Of a stretch of 64,000 nt of DNA, positions 32,362 to 44,947 are shown piece by piece; within the stretch, counting starts at the first letter, position 1; every line of letters begins with the position of its first letter. Below the pieces are notes generated by a model. The model made no database searches. It saw only the letters and a program-made list of their open reading frames with translations, and had not been told where the DNA came from. The position numbers and the translations under genes are program-made. This stretch comes from Larix kaempferi (lineage: Eukaryota; Streptophyta; Pinopsida; Pinales; Pinaceae). The stretch spans positions 12,523,501 to 12,587,500 of the forward strand of contig BSBM01000092.1 of NCBI GenBank assembly GCA_027924585.1, given 5' to 3'.

Positions 32362-34260
32362 ATGAATAGAATAAAAACAAATCGGGAACCCCCTTTGAAT
32401 ACTAACATTGCAGGTGGAAGAGGTCGTGGCCATAATACAGGTCTGGGAATACAGACATTTATTGACAATATAATTGCTAGAGCTAATTCTTCTACCATAT
32501 TACCACAGACATCTACAAGAAGAGGAAATTTGTTCCTCCCAATATTGAAACATAGACATCAACTATGGAAGGCGTAACGGGACCTTCAACTCCCGCTCTA
32601 GAGAAGAAACCTCCTGAAGACAAGGGAAGCGTTGTGGGTGCACCGGATAGAGAGGAGACTTATTATATTAATGGGCACAGAGTTACTAAAGAGGAGTGGT
32701 TGGATCATTGCCAGGAACAAGAAGAAGAGAGAAGGAAAGAAGAAGAAAGGAGGAAAGCAGAAGAAGCAAGAGCGAAGGAGGAAAGAGCGAAGGAAGCATT
32801 GAAGTATTGGAGCACAATGAATAATGGGGAGCACGAGGAAAATAATGAGCGCCATACTAAAAATGAGGAGGAGGTGGAAGATAATCATCATGGTGACACT
32901 ATTTCCACCCTCAAATTCCCTATCCTCCAGACACCAGGGGAAGCTCCTATGAAAAATATTTGACCCTCGGTTCTCCCTAATTTCCATGGAAATACCTCTG
33001 AAGACCCAGATGAATTCCTTTTTGAGTTCGACATCCTCTATCGTAGCTATGATTACACCTCTAGTGCGCAGAAGCTGAAACTGTTTCCAGCCACCCTAGA
33101 GGGAAATGCTCTACGCTGGTTTCTGAGTTTGGGTCGTGAGACCATCACTACTTGGGACCAGATGAAGTAAACCTTCCTCTCCAAATATCAAGAATACTAT
33201 GGAACTAGAGATAGGAAGGAGGAATTGTTTAAAATGGTTCAGAAGGAAGAAGAGAGCTTGGAAGATTTTGTTGAAAGGTTGTTGTATAATTTACAGAGGT
33301 CTAGTTATAATGAGATTGGAAAATATGTACATAATATTATCTTACTACGAGGAATTAGAGAAGATTGCCTTGATATGTTGAACTTGTTGGGGAAAGGGGA
33401 TATCTCAAAGGAACCTTTTGAGAAAATTGTTGAATTATGTCGAAGATATTCAAGGGGGTCCTCTAGAACCAGCAAACGGAACAAGGATCGAGATAAGGAT
33501 GTCTTCACTAGGACATATAAGTTAGCTAGTGGAGGAGCCACTTGAGCAGAAATAGGAAACTTACTGGAGAATTTCAAAATAGATATGATAAGCTCCATTT
33601 CCTCAGAGTTAGATGTCTTGAGAGAAAAATAGAGGCAAGCAGTAGAATACCTTACACTCGGTGTATTTTGTCCCAAATGCAGAAAAAAGAACCCAATGAA
33701 AGAATGTCTGCTTGACAAGGTGGAGGTATGTAGGATATGTGAATTGGGGCATGATACCAAGGAATGTCCTTCATTACCCAAAGTTAAAGCAGTTTTGCAG
33801 GAATCTACTTCAGATGTGGAACAAGCTTACTTTATTGCACAGAAGAAACCTTGGCAGCCTCGCAATCGAGGTATGAATCAAGACCCATCATTTTTCTTGA
33901 ATAATATGAATGGTATGAATAATATGAATAACTTGAATACACAATTCCCTTCACATTATTCGAATAACCAATGGCATCCATCTCAGAACCCAATGCAAAA
34001 TTTTAACTCTTGGACACCATGGTCACAATAATCAAATCAACAAGTTTCCTGGTCTCCCAATTGGAGAAATTCTTACCCAGGAAATAATTTTCCTCATCAC
34101 CAGACTCCATATCAATAGTATCCTCCTCAACAGTATCCTCACCAACAGTATCAATAGCCACAGCTACAATTCCAAAACAACGCCGCACCTATGAATGCAC
34201 CCCTATGACCACAACTGACTGCAAAACCTAACCCCAACCCGAATAATAATAAAGCAGTCC
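32362..34260 (+). pseudogene. Element D gag, broken
   Basis: Open pieces at 32362-32577 (with a GGRGRGH stretch), 32565-32963 (acidic/basic repeat of the EEERRKEEERRK type), 33225-33545 and 33696-34031 cover one Gag. The capsid block starts near 32964 after a TGA (LPNFHGNTSEDPDEFLFEFD, LEGNALRWFLSLG, TFLSKYQEYYG) with a TAA inside. A knuckle CRICELGHDTKEC lies at about 33729-33767, preceded by a partial CPKCRKK. After it comes an Asn/Met-rich tail (NNMNGMNNMNNLNTQ). At least one frameshift near 32520 and several stops. Confidence 0.85.
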
Positions 34261-34721
34261 ATCAATTTGAGACTGCCAACATGCCTGCTTACTTGATTTC
34301 CCAAATTCCCTGCAATGATATGCATTTACGATTAGGGAGGGTAGTGGAACCCATCATCACTGAGGATGTTCCATTCTTAGTGACTAAAACTGGAGTGGAT
34401 CAACACTTTGAGAATTCAGTCCATACAGTAATCTCCATCATTGAGGATGTTGGCATTCCTGCTGAAACAATAGCTAAAACACAGGGAGAAACACACGATG
34501 AAACACAGCCTACAAGGGAGCCACCATATCCTAAATGATTGGCCTTACAGAAAATAGTGGAACAACCGCGATTCAATCTCCTAGGAGAATTGAGTAATTT
34601 ATATGTCAAAATTCCATTGCTACAAGCCCTCCATGACGTGCCTATGTATGCCAAGATAATTAGAGATCTATGTGTAAAAAAATTGGGATGAAAGCCCAGG
34701 GATCCCGCCACTGTCCATATA

Positions 34722-35390
34722 TTGGGAAGAATTTCAGAGTTGATAATGGGTAAGACTCATGTAGCTAAATATGATGATCCCGGAAACCCAACTGTTACAG
34801 TACACATAGGACACACTCAGATATTGAATGTCTTGGTAGATTTAGGCGCAGTTATCAATGTTATGACCATAGAAACTGTTAAAAAATTAGGACTCACTAA
34901 TCTTCGGCCAACCCATACCATTTTAGAACTTGCTGACAGATCAACAATTAATCCTGAGGGAATCCTGGATGACCTCGTTTTCTTTGTTGATTCGTGGGAA
35001 TACCCTGCGGACTTCTTGGTTTTACAACTGAAGTCGTAGTTGGGGGGACACCCGCTGATCTTAGGGAGACCTTGGTTAGCCACAACAGATGCCTATATTA
35101 GCTTTCAGTCGGGATCCATGACCATATCAGACAGAACTGATATTAAAAGCCTAACTTTATATCCCCCATCTCGACCAAGCCTAGAAGCTGAAACACCACT
35201 TTGGGTGGATCTGGAGGAGGAAGAAGACGTTCATCCACTATTAATGATAGGGAGATCCTTAACTTTTAAGGATGAAACAGAGGATGACACTATTAATAGT
35301 TTCATCAGTGATCCCACATCTGTCAATAAACATGTTTATCAAATTCTGAACAGTACATTAGATGAAACAGAACAAGAAAATATAACATAA
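34722..35390 (+). pseudogene. Element D protease region, broken
   Basis: The retropepsin signature VLVDLGAVINVMT (with the catalytic aspartate) and the second motif in HPLILGRPWLATTDA are in one frame split by a TAG at 35037-35039. An acidic linker to the RT follows (LEEEEDVHPLL). Located between gag and RT as in all Ty3 elements. Confidence 0.82.
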
Positions 35391-37044
35391 GAAACTCTAG
35401 TCAGTGATGCCAATATAATTCTAGTACTTAAAAATTCGAAAAGTTTCCCAATAAAAATTGAGCCAGGAAAAACATTGAACACTAACCTGAATCTTGCGCC
35501 CAATGAACCGGAACAACTAATCACTTTGCTCAAAAAAAACAAAGGAGCTTTCGCATGGGAATACACAGACATGAAGGGTATTCCTTCTAATCTGTGTAAC
35601 CATCACATTTACATCAAAAGTGACTCTCGACCAATGTGCCAACGGAAACGAAGGATGAACCAAAAAATTAAGGGACATAGTGAAGGAAGAAATCCAAAAA
35701 CTTTTGGAAGCAGGGTTTATATGCCCAATTTCAGACAGCAAGTGGGTTTCTCCACTCGTGATTGTACCAAAAAAGAATGGGAAATGGAGGGTCTGAGTAG
35801 ACTATAGGGAATTGAATAAAGCAACGCAGAAAGACCACTTTCCCCTACCTTTTATCAATCAGGTCCTTGATACCTTGTATGGTAAAAAGTATTTTTCCTT
35901 TCTGGATGGATTTAGCGGTTACAACCAAATCCAAATCGCTCCAGAAGACCAAGACAAAACTACCTTCACATGTCCCTGGGGCACTTTTGCATACAGGGTA
36001 CTTCCTTTCGGGTTGTGCAATGCACCGACCACATTTTAAAGAGCAATTTTTGGGATATTTTCAAAGATGGTAAATGAAAACTTGGAAATTTTTATGGATG
36101 ACTTCACTCCATACGGTAGTAGTTTCGAAAAAGTACTGAAAAACTTAGAAAAGGTTCTGAAATGCTGTGAACAAAGCCAACTATATTTAAGCACTGAAAA
36201 GTGCCATATGATGATGAGCGAGGGCATAGTTCTAGGGCACTTCATCTCTTCTGATGGTATCCAGGTATACCCATCCAAAATTAAGGTAGTAAAAAATATA
36301 CCAACTCTTGGAACACAGAAAGATGTACGTAGCTTCTTAGGGAATGATGGCTATTACAGAAGATTCATACAAAAATTTTCCAAACTAGCTTCTCCTTTGT
36401 TCACTCTGTTGGTGAAGGATGCACAGTTTGATTGGAATGATGCATGCCAAACAATGTTTACTGAACTTAAGAAGAGGCTGTCTACAACACCTATCTTACA
36501 AGGGCACAATTGGGCTCTGCCTTTTAACATCTCATCCGATGCTTCAGATACTGCCATTGGAGCAGTATTAGGACAGCAGGAAGGTCATGCTCCCTATGCA
36601 ATTTATTACTTTAGTAAGAACCTGGCCCCTGTTGAACTAAACTATACTATTACAGAGAAGGAATTCCTTGCCATTGTCTATGCCATAAACAAATTTAGAC
36701 ACTCTATTACTGGATATTCTACTTTTGTGCACACTGACCATTCAGCCATCAAATACTTAATGAATAAACCGATCATGAATGCTAGAGTTACTAGATGGTT
36801 GTTACTGTCACAAGAGATTGACATTACAATTATTGATAGACCAGGAAAGGAAAACGTTGTTGCTGAATTTTTATCTCGACTCACTAATAATGATGACAGT
36901 TTATCAGTCGAAGATTCCTTCCCTGATGAACATTTGTTTGCAGTATCATCTCATTCCCCATGGTACGTAGATATTGCTAACTTTTTTGCTTCAGGTAAGC
37001 TTCCATCACATCTGTCGAAGAGAGAAAAAAGAAATATTATATAG
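35391..37044 (+). pseudogene. Element D reverse transcriptase and RNase H, broken
   Basis: Readings include FAWEYTDMKGIP, a frameshifted stretch near 35670-35810, NKATQKDHFPLPFINQ and FLDGFSGYNQIQI. The catalytic box FMDD is at 36091-36102, and a TAA at 36037-36039 interrupts just before it. The 36067-37044 frame (325 aa) is long and open: VLGHFISSDGIQ, FLGNDGYYRRFI, then RNase H with SSDASDTAIGAVLG, ITEKEFLAIVYAI, HTDHSAIKYLM. This is the best-preserved coding part of element D. Confidence 0.9.
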
Positions 37045-38270
37045 CAGAGTGCTCGGTATTGCTGGATTGATGGACATCTTTTCTACACAGGTCTTGACTT
37101 GGAAATCAGAAGATGTGTAAGAGAAGATGAAATTTTTAGTATCGTGAAAGCTTGCCATGATGAGCCTTCATGTGGGGGACATTTTGCTGACAAAAGGATA
37201 GGTCATAAGGTTTTAAGGATGGGATATTATTGGCCGACATTGTTCAGAGATGCAAAAAAGTATGTTCAGGCTTGTGATAGCTTCCAGAGGATGGGCCAGC
37301 CTAACAGATTAGATGAAATTCCTCTTCAGCCACAGTGGTTGAACCTTTTGATAGATGGACTCTGGATTTTGTAGGGCCTATCAACCCTCCCTCAAAACAG
37401 AAAGTTCACATCTTGGTTTGCACAGATTACATGACTAAATGGGTGGAAGCTGTAGCCTTGGTCAGAGCCAATGATCAAGCTATAATTGATTTCTTGTATG
37501 AAGAAAATTTTACTCGGTTTGGAGTACCCAAGTAAATCATTACATATGGTGGACCATAGTCCGTGTCTCATAAATTGGAAGCCTTGTTACATAAGTTTCA
37601 CATTCAGCACAAATTAACCTCACCATATCATCCACAGTCCAATGGCCAAGTGGAAAGCACAAATAAGGTCATTGAGGCTATTTTAACAAAAACAGTGAAA
37701 AGCCACCGAAAAGATTGGGCTGACAGACTCCCAGAGGCACTATGGGCCTATCGCACCACATGCGCAACACTACTGGTTTTTCCCCATATGAGTTGGTGTG
37801 TGGTAAAAATGTTGTCTTCCTGATTGAATTTGAAATCATAACTTTGAAGACAGCCATAGAAGCATACCTTGATTTAACAGAAGCTCAAAGGAACCGATTG
37901 AATCAACTTAACGAGTTGGATGAGAAGCGCACAGCTGCAGTTCATCATATAGCCTTGATCCAACAGCAGCAGGTGGCACGATAAATTTATAAAGAAGAAA
38001 GTCTTATGTGAGGGAGATTGGGTTTTGTTGTATGATTCACTGTTTAAAAGGGATTTTAAAGGAAAACTACGTACAAGATGGCTAGGACCCTATTAGATAG
38101 ACATAGTGTTTGACAATGGAACAGTTTGGTTGATCACCATCGACAAAACCAGAACACCATTATTTGCCAAAGGTCATCAGTTGCGACTATATCATAAACC
38201 AATTTCAAAGGATGCATTTCTTTCACATGTAGCAACTGATCCAGGTTATCAGCTGATTCAGGAGTAAGGA
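37045..38270 (+). pseudogene. Element D integrase, broken
   Basis: Zinc site in 37099-37374 (HDEPSCGGHFADKR, VQACDSFQRMG, where the last cysteine is phenylalanine). Core in 37335-37535 ([13 protein letters not shown] with the first aspartate, ENFTRFGVPK) and 37563-37823 (SPYHPQSNGQVESTNKV with the glutamate). The block holding the second catalytic aspartate reads ITYGGP, so that aspartate is tyrosine. The C-terminal module continues in another frame to about 38270 (CEGDWVLLYDSLFKRDF, RTRWLGPY) and ends without a chromodomain. Confidence 0.87.
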
Positions 38271-39590
38271 CTTTTCCCTGTCCCTGATAATTTAAAAAAA
38301 AATAGGTTGTTGCAATTCTGCATAAATTTTTCTGTATATAAATAAAGCATTTTCTTTTCTTTTTATTTGATTTTCCAGTTTTTATGGGTTTTGTTTTTTC
38401 TAAGAACTCTGAATAGGTTTATGTGTGGAAGATCACTTGAATGGAGGCAGTCGCAACTCGGGCCGAGCGATTGTGGCATTCTAGTTGATCCCCTTTTTTC
38501 TGTGAATAATTCCATTGAAGAAAAGAATGATGCAGCAATAGTTACTCAGCAAAATATGGCTTATCTCTATTTCTCGCAGCTACAACACTGCAAAATCCCG
38601 CCCAAATTTCTACTTTTGCAACGCCAACACAGCTTCATTTCGCTTATCCTTCCTATTTCCCGCAGCTGCAACACTGCAACATCCCGCTAAAATTGCCCAT
38701 ATTTCCTATTTTTAACAGTTGCGACACCGCCAAGTTTCCTATCCTTCCTATTTAGCACAGCTGCAACAGTCGCTAAATTGTTCATCTTTCCTATTTTTAG
38801 TAGCTGCGACACCGACAAGTTGCCTATCCTTCCTATTTCGCGCAGCTGCAACATCCGCTAGAATTGCCTATCTTTCCTATTTCGCGTAGCTGCAACACTG
38901 CTAAAAGTGCCTCTTTTTCCTACTTCGAGCGGCTGTAACAGCTAAATTTGCCCATTTTTCTTATTCTTAGCAGCTGCGACTCCGCTAATTCCTCATTGGA
39001 ACTTCATTATATCTCTTTTCATCGGTATTAGTGTCCTCCATTCTCCACAATGAACATTAAAATATTACCTATCTGCCGCATACTTTGATGATCTATGCCA
39101 GCATGGATGTACTTTATTTGCCACTCGACAATGGCCAGCTCATGAGCGCATGTGCGAATTGATGGTCCTATCAGTGATGTGACCGTGGAAAGGTGCCACC
39201 TTGCAAAATGATGGATTGGAATTACATTCAAAGGTACGAGTCTTAATCATGAACATAATTAGGCATGACTTAATGCGGTAATCAATAATGAGTATATTTT
39301 GTCGTTAGTCCATGTCATTTATCTTTAGCCAATCAGCTGAGGTGGTGACTACGTCTGATTCGTCCTTCATTTTCGGTATATGACCGCCATTCGACTTGCC
39401 GCATGCGACAGCCTGTCACCACTTTTATGCCAAAAATGGTAGTTCCAATTCCCAAAAATAACTGTGCCACCTTTCCCAACATACCCAAACCAAGCTTCGG
39501 CTATCCATTGCTCGTTCTGCATGCAGTAGCTCGACGTCTAAGACTGTAACACATTCCACCAGTAGAAAAATTTACAGACAGTCTTTCAAT
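38271..39590 (+). other. Element D spacer after pol
   Basis: No coding frame. Holds the degenerate CAGCTGCAAC repeats listed separately, then unremarkable sequence to the 3' ORF. The position equals the pol/3'-ORF spacer of element B. Confidence 0.6.
38565..38990 (+). repeat. Degenerate array built on GCAGCTGCAACACTGC
   Basis: Variants of CGCAGCTGCAACACTGC, AGCTGCGACACCG and TATCCTTCCTATTTCGC alternate about every 50-65 bp (for example near 38575, 38652, 38718, 38758, 38808, 38844, 38887). Each core contains or resembles the palindrome CAGCTG. Non-coding. Confidence 0.75.
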
Positions 39591-41500
39591 ATGGGAATCT
39601 CAGTACGACACAAACCTATTAGCATAGAACCTCTGCGTGTACACATAGCGGTTTTTACCATCTTTCAGGAAGCTGGATGGATTGAATATTTCCAGTGGTT
39701 GAATGACTTTCATGTAGAAACCGCACTTGAGTTTGCTCATAATTTAACCAACACTCATTTAGAGGTTCGAGGTATTAGAATAGATGTTTCAGAAGCAATC
39801 ATGGCGGAAGTAACAGGTTTTCCCTGAACTGGGTTGCGATGGTTTGGTCGGAAGTGCCATAATTCGACTGCAACTGCAGACTTTTTGGCCGCAGGAGAGG
39901 TTGTTCGGCCACATGGAAGAGGAGTAGCCTTGGGATCCTTGGAACCAGGTGGTGACTTTCATCAAGAAATACATTTCCTATGAAGGTAGGTACAAAGTGG
40001 TTTACATATATGAATTTTACCTCCTTTCACATTTATGCCACCATGGATTGTTAAATATGCCTTTTATCTTTTATAATCTCTGCAAACTATGGCTGGGTAT
40101 GTCACGAGTTCCCGAAATCCTTTATCTTCCATCTCAAACCATGGGTTGATTAAATTGTTAATCTTACGGGCCCTTACGCACCAGAATTTGACATGGGAAG
40201 GAATTGTCGCTCGGCCAAGGGTACCCTGAGCACCTGTCGTGGCAATAAGAGGGGTTGATAGGGTAAATGAGGATTGGAGTTCCTCCAATTCAGCTGGAGA
40301 GAGGGATGGAGCATTGGAAGACCAGGTGGAAGAGGTAAATATGGGGGAAGCTGCGAAAGCCACAAACCCTGTTGTAGAAGGGGATATGATGGAACCAGTG
40401 GTGAATGAGGAAGTGATATTGGAAGCTGCAATAGCAACAAACCCTATTGAGGAAGAATAAAATCCAATTGAATTTGTAGTTAGGGTGGCAGCTGAAGCAG
40501 TGGAGATGGAATCAGTAGTAGCTACAGTAGAGGAAGCTGAAACTGGAGCAGCTGCTGAAGCTGCGACAGTGGAAGCTATAGATGCGGAAGTTGCAATGTA
40601 AGAAGAAGAATACCAGGCAGAGGCAACAGAAGGAGGAAATGTGGAGGTGTTGGATGTTGCATCCTCCCCTGAAATAAGGGGAACTATCATTGAAGAGGAG
40701 GAATTCGTGCCTCTTTCTGAAAATTTAGAAACCCCTGTGTCACAGAAGAGAAGAAAAAGGTCAGGGAATAAGGGTCATCCTTCTACCTTAGTGAAGAAGA
40801 GAAGAAACAAAGCTGTTACAGCAGCAGAAGAAGCATTCAGTGAAGGCCAGCCATCGGGAGTTGGGAAGAAGAGAAGGACTCGAGCTATTACAGCAGCAGA
40901 TGTAGCATGTGCAATTGGGGCAAACATTGAAATTCCCACAGCAAAAATAGCAGGTGCAGTTGGGGTAGGTATTGAAATTCCCATCTTAAATCCCAAATCA
41001 CTGGCTGCTACACAAGAACCTGTTGTGGAAGAACCCCAAAGTGAAAACCTTCTTTCCGAAAATGAGCTGCTAAAGGAGGAGGTGAAATTGTTTCAAAAGG
41101 AATTGGAGAAATGGAAGGAAGCAACCAGAAATCAGGCAGAAAAGGGTATGAACACATTAGTGGAGGCTGCAGACCTATTAGAAAATTCATCTCCTATTTT
41201 GGGAAATGAAGAACAAGGAGAAATGGTATGCCCAGAATGTGGAGACATGTTCTTCTTTGTAAGGAACGGAGTCATAGTGCTGGGTTTGGTAGCACAAGAG
41301 CATGTACAAGCAAAGCAAGAAGGAGAAAGTGTACGTACGGAGGAGCTGATGAAGGAGAGTGAGCCAGAAATAGACTTAATTCCTGATCTATATTTAGGAG
41401 AAGATGAAGGATTGAAATCCCAACCATCAGGAAATACTGAATTATGCCAAGACCAGTCTCATCTTTCAGAAGATATCGAGGTAATTCAAGAACAAACTTA
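39591..41500 (+). pseudogene. Element D 3' ORF, N-terminal and central part, broken
   Basis: The 39591-39827 piece (78 aa) ends at a TGA after DVSEAIMAEVTGFP; the same frame continues open for some 40 codons. A +1 shifted piece at 39949-40149 (VVTFIKKYISYEGRYKVVY, MPFIFYNLCKLW) is the likely continuation. The frame from about 40239 to 41501 is alanine/valine/glutamate-rich with two lysine/arginine clusters (QKRRKRSGNKGH, KKRRTRAITAA). It then has a coiled-coil-like stretch and a CPECGDMFFF motif. In gene order, and in the EVTGFP-like block, it resembles the intact 3' ORF of element B (LIHRITGLS). Function unknown. Confidence 0.65.
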
Positions 41501-42420
41501 GCAATCTAAAAAAATTGAAAAATAGGGTGTTGTTACATAAGAGCCAGCATCCTTGAAAATGTTTAGTGAAGTTTCAACCCAAATAGCAATTGTTGATATT
41601 AAGGCCCAAGAGAAAGACACTGTTACAAAAGAACCAGTGTCTTTAAAAATGTTTGCTGAAATTGCAACTCAGACTGAAGTTGCTAAGATTGAATTGGAAA
41701 GAAAGGATGCTGCCACACAAGAACCAGCATTCGTAAAGGTATTTGTTGAGGCTGCAACTGAGATAGAAGCTACTGAGTTTGGTATTCAGGAAGAGAATGT
41801 TGTTACACAAGAACCAGTATTCTCGAAATTATTTGTTGACTCAGCAACACAAATGGAAGATACCGAGGGTAAAGTACAAGAAAAGGATGCTATTACACAA
41901 GAACCAAAACCCTTAACATTAACTGCTGAGACTGCAACACAAGTAGAGGTCATTGCAACACCAAGGGAAGAGGAAGCTATTACACAAGAACCAACATCCT
42001 CGAAATCAACTGCTAAGATTGCAACACAAGCAGAGGCCATTGCAACACTGATGGAAGAGGAAGTTGTTACACTGCCAATCCAAAATGAGGAAGCTAGAAC
42101 ATCTGGTGATGAGGTAAGAATGCTACTATCTCAAGACATCATTAATTTAGATTGTGATGATGAAAAATATGTGGAGGATAGAAGAATTCAACAACTGGAG
42201 AAAAAGATTTCCTTGTTACAGCTGGAATTAGCTAAATGGAAAAAGTATATTGATCAGTGTCGAGAAGGGATGGTCCCTCTCTCTGAACATAGAAATACTA
42301 TCAAATAATTGAAGGAGAAGTGGGCAGAGGAATCAACTCTTCAGGGATCTCAAATGGAAAAGATGCAAAAAGAACTAGAGGAGTTGAAGGAATTCAAATC
42401 CATGCAAAAATAAAAACAAC
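41501..42420 (+). pseudogene. Element D 3' ORF, repeat-containing part
   Basis: Same frame as the preceding piece, after three in-frame stops between 41499 and 41537 (TAG, TAG, TAA). The open part 41553-42308 is made mostly of 29-30-residue repeats with core (I/V)TQEP...K...A..ATQ.E. It ends with a coiled-coil-like stretch (QQLEKKISLLQLELAKWKKY). Unknown function. Confidence 0.65.
41532..42066 (+). repeat. 90-bp coding tandem repeat (6 units)
   Basis: The block GTTACACAAGAACCA (and close variants) starts at 41532, 41622, 41712, 41802, 41892, 41979 and 42066. Periods are 90, 90, 90, 90, 87 and 87, all multiples of three. A second block, GCAACACAA..GAAG, keeps a fixed offset within each unit. 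Confidence 0.9.
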
Positions 42421-42423
42421 CAA

Positions 42424-43278
42424 ATGTATGCCCTCTCTAGGGAGCTGTTGATTTCAAGGGCCCCATCTCCTTCCTACCCGGTATTTCTGTATGAACAAAT
42501 GACCCTATTCAAATTAAAATCTCTACAAGAGGGCAGAACTTATCAATTGTTGATCCCTTCCCAGTTTGTAGTGACCTTTTTGTCAAGCAGTTTTCTTGAG
42601 AAGCACCTATTGTGTGAATTATATTTGCACGATATGGTATGTCTTGGTGAATCTCTCTCTATTCCTATTCCCTATGCAGGGGATGTTCAGTTGAGATCTT
42701 TTTCCTTTTTTGTTCATAATCATGTGCAGTGGGAAGATGCCTTCAAGACCATCTCTAGGAATGAGGCTAGTGCCAATCCATGGATTAGGAGTGAACCCCA
42801 ATCTCCTTGTGTTCTTCTTATAAACCATGGAAGGTGTTTCTTATCCCCTTCGAAGACTCAACACCTGAAGAAGATGCAAGAGAAAGTTATCTCTACCTGT
42901 GTTGACTTGATCTCCAAACAACAACATCTTTCCTTAGAAGGTAGCAAGAACGGGTGGAAGACTTCCTCTCCAGCTTTGAAGAAAAGGGACCCATACTGCC
43001 TTAAGAATTTTAAGTAAGCTTTTCCAAGGGTAGCAGGGTATGTTAATTGCATGAGAATGTGTGTGTTACACTGGCTGAGACTCAAGTTCAAATTTCAACT
43101 TATATGGTGGCCAGGAGGACCGTATAGGGATAATTATACATTGAATAAGGCGGAAGAGAAACAATGTTGGGAATATTGGGCTGCTTGCAATGGGTTTTTG
43201 GAAGCAGGCAAGGAACCTGACATTTCCTTTAATTTTTCCTCTCAGCATGAACGGGGACCAAATTCAGACTCAGATTAG
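42424..43278 (+). pseudogene. Element D last ORF, 284 codons with one in-frame stop, unknown
   Basis: Opens at ATG 42424, meets a TAA at 43015-43017, and continues in the same frame to 43278. It is shifted by one relative to the repeat-containing part, so it may be the C-terminus of the same protein or a separate ORF. Contents include FLYEQMTLFKLKSLQEGR, a serine/leucine-rich middle, and a tryptophan-rich end (LIWWPGGPYRDNY, CWEYWAACNGFLEAGK). No known domain recognised. It ends about 45 bp before the 3' LTR. Confidence 0.55.
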
Positions 43279-43313
43279 TTGGTTGTTGCATGAGGACATG
43301 CAATTGGATAGCT

Positions 43314-43322
43314 GGGGGGAGA
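43314..43322 (+). other. Polypurine tract of element D
   Basis: GGGGGGAGA directly before the 3' LTR start TGTTGGG. Confidence 0.85.
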
Positions 43323-44816
43323 TGTTGGGCCCCAAAATAGCCCCTTTTTGTCTACACCTATCTACACATTTTTCCTTGTTTTGCCTTACTATTCCTTGAT
43401 CTAAGAAAATATTTTCCCAAGCAAAGCATGGATTGCAACATGTATACTCTATTATTGTTTTATTCAATTAATGCTTGATTTGTTTATGGTTTTGTACTCT
43501 ATCTTTTAAGGTTGTGCTAATATTGTCTGATTTGATAAATATATCCCAGAAGCCTTTACAAGACCATAGATGTAGCAGCTCGCTGACCTTGGAGAAGAGG
43601 CATATGTGGCACCAGCTATCCCCTCTTGAGTTTGGTTCCAGAACTCGCTGCAATAGTTCAAGCATTCCTCCACATGGCCAGCTGCGACTGAGTCACCACA
43701 GAGCATCCGAGTACCAGCCAGTCCACTCAGCTCAAATCTATTCTGGGATGTGACAGCGTGCAACAACTCAGGCCTAAATGCAACAATTTCATTAAAGATC
43801 GCTTATGGCTATAACAGTTCCATTGTAAATCGGTAGCCTAAAGATCGTAGATCTTCATGGCTGCCCGATATTTTGGTGTAACAATTTCATGTCATGGGGT
43901 ATAAATGTAAAGAGGTGTTATGAGCCTGGGGTTGGATAATTTCTATTTGTATAAGCTGAGACATAGAGCTGTGATTGTAATTTCATTATTATTAATACAA
44001 GGAGCAGAGTTTCTTATATCTGAGTTTTAATTTTTGTTAGTGTACGACATCTCTGTTAGAAGGCCAGGGCTCGTCTTCTCACGGAGATAGCCGAGTTAAG
44101 TAGGTAGGTAATTTCTTTTATGTTGTGTGCTGTGGAATTGCATTAGATGTGTTACTGCAAGCTGCAAAAGTGGATTGATACTTGCATTCTTTTGTGGTAG
44201 TTTACAATTGCATCCTGAATAGCTGCAACTGTGTGGTGTGACAGTCGACTATGTAGGTTAGTTTATTTGATCCATAGTGTGTTAGATCAGTTGTTATAGC
44301 CAAGCTCAACTCTAATTCATTTCAGTCATTTATTCTTTCTAGGATTTCCAATATTAATCAAATTAGAGTTCAAGCTTACTTCTAGTTCTGGTTGTTGTTT
44401 TATCTTTCCCGAATTCATTAGATTAGACAGATTATGATTGATTTATAGTAGCTACTATATGAGTTAGATCAGTAGAGATTGAATACTGTAGTTTGATCAT
44501 TATAGGATTTAACTTCTTGCAAATGTAAGTCTAGTCTATTTTATTCCTAGATCAGTAATTGCTGGATTGATATTTGTAGGAAGGTAATTGTACTTTGAAT
44601 TTCTAGATGGATAGGTTAGATTAGTTTTAGTTATGAGAAGAGTTTGGCTAAGCAGATAGGTAGGAACATTGATCTCCATTTACTTAATCAGCTACTTGAA
44701 TGTTTACGCATAGACTATGCTTATTGCCATTGAAATAAAAGACTTCCCTGGTTGACAATTCATATTGAGCATCCTGTGTGTTATTTGTAATTAATTTGCA
44801 TATAGGGTGACCAACA
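43323..44816 (+). repeat. Element D 3' LTR
   Basis: Collinear with 30768-32270, with scattered substitutions and small indels; TG...CA ends; followed by the ATACT target duplication. Confidence 0.93.
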
Positions 44817-44821
44817 ATACT

Positions 44822-44947
44822 CCTTATCTAGATTATCTGCAATATTTAAACCAGTGCACATGTGAGTAAATATTTCAAAAGTATGGAACTATCCTTGCAT
44901 GTATGGGTCCAGTTAAATTCCGGACCCTTTTTCTGCACAGATGTAAT
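44822..44947 (-). pseudogene. Element C RT/RNase H junction piece, between elements D and P
   Basis: The minus strand reads VQKKGPEFNWTHTC, then LLKYLLTCALV, then (after a one-base shift) NIADNLDKEY. This is the typical Ty3 stretch between RT thumb and RNase H. It joins the RNase H at 30767 on one side and the RT at 46601 on the other, which fixes the insertion points of D and P. Confidence 0.85.

Larger units (their letters stand above)
30768..44816 (+). mobile_element. Element D: 14-kb Ty3/gypsy element of Athila/Tat type, decayed
   Basis: LTRs at 30768-32270 (1,503 bp) and 43323-44816 (1,494 bp), TG...CA ends, perfect 5-bp target duplication ATACT (30763-30767, 44817-44821). PBS TGGCGCC-type, RT box FMDD, no chromodomain and a long 3' ORF region after integrase point to the Athila/Tat branch. 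LTRs differ at several percent by eye. Every ORF has stops, many of them explainable as CAG to TAG, CAA to TAA or CGA to TGA changes. Inserted in the RNase H region of element C. Confidence 0.93.
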
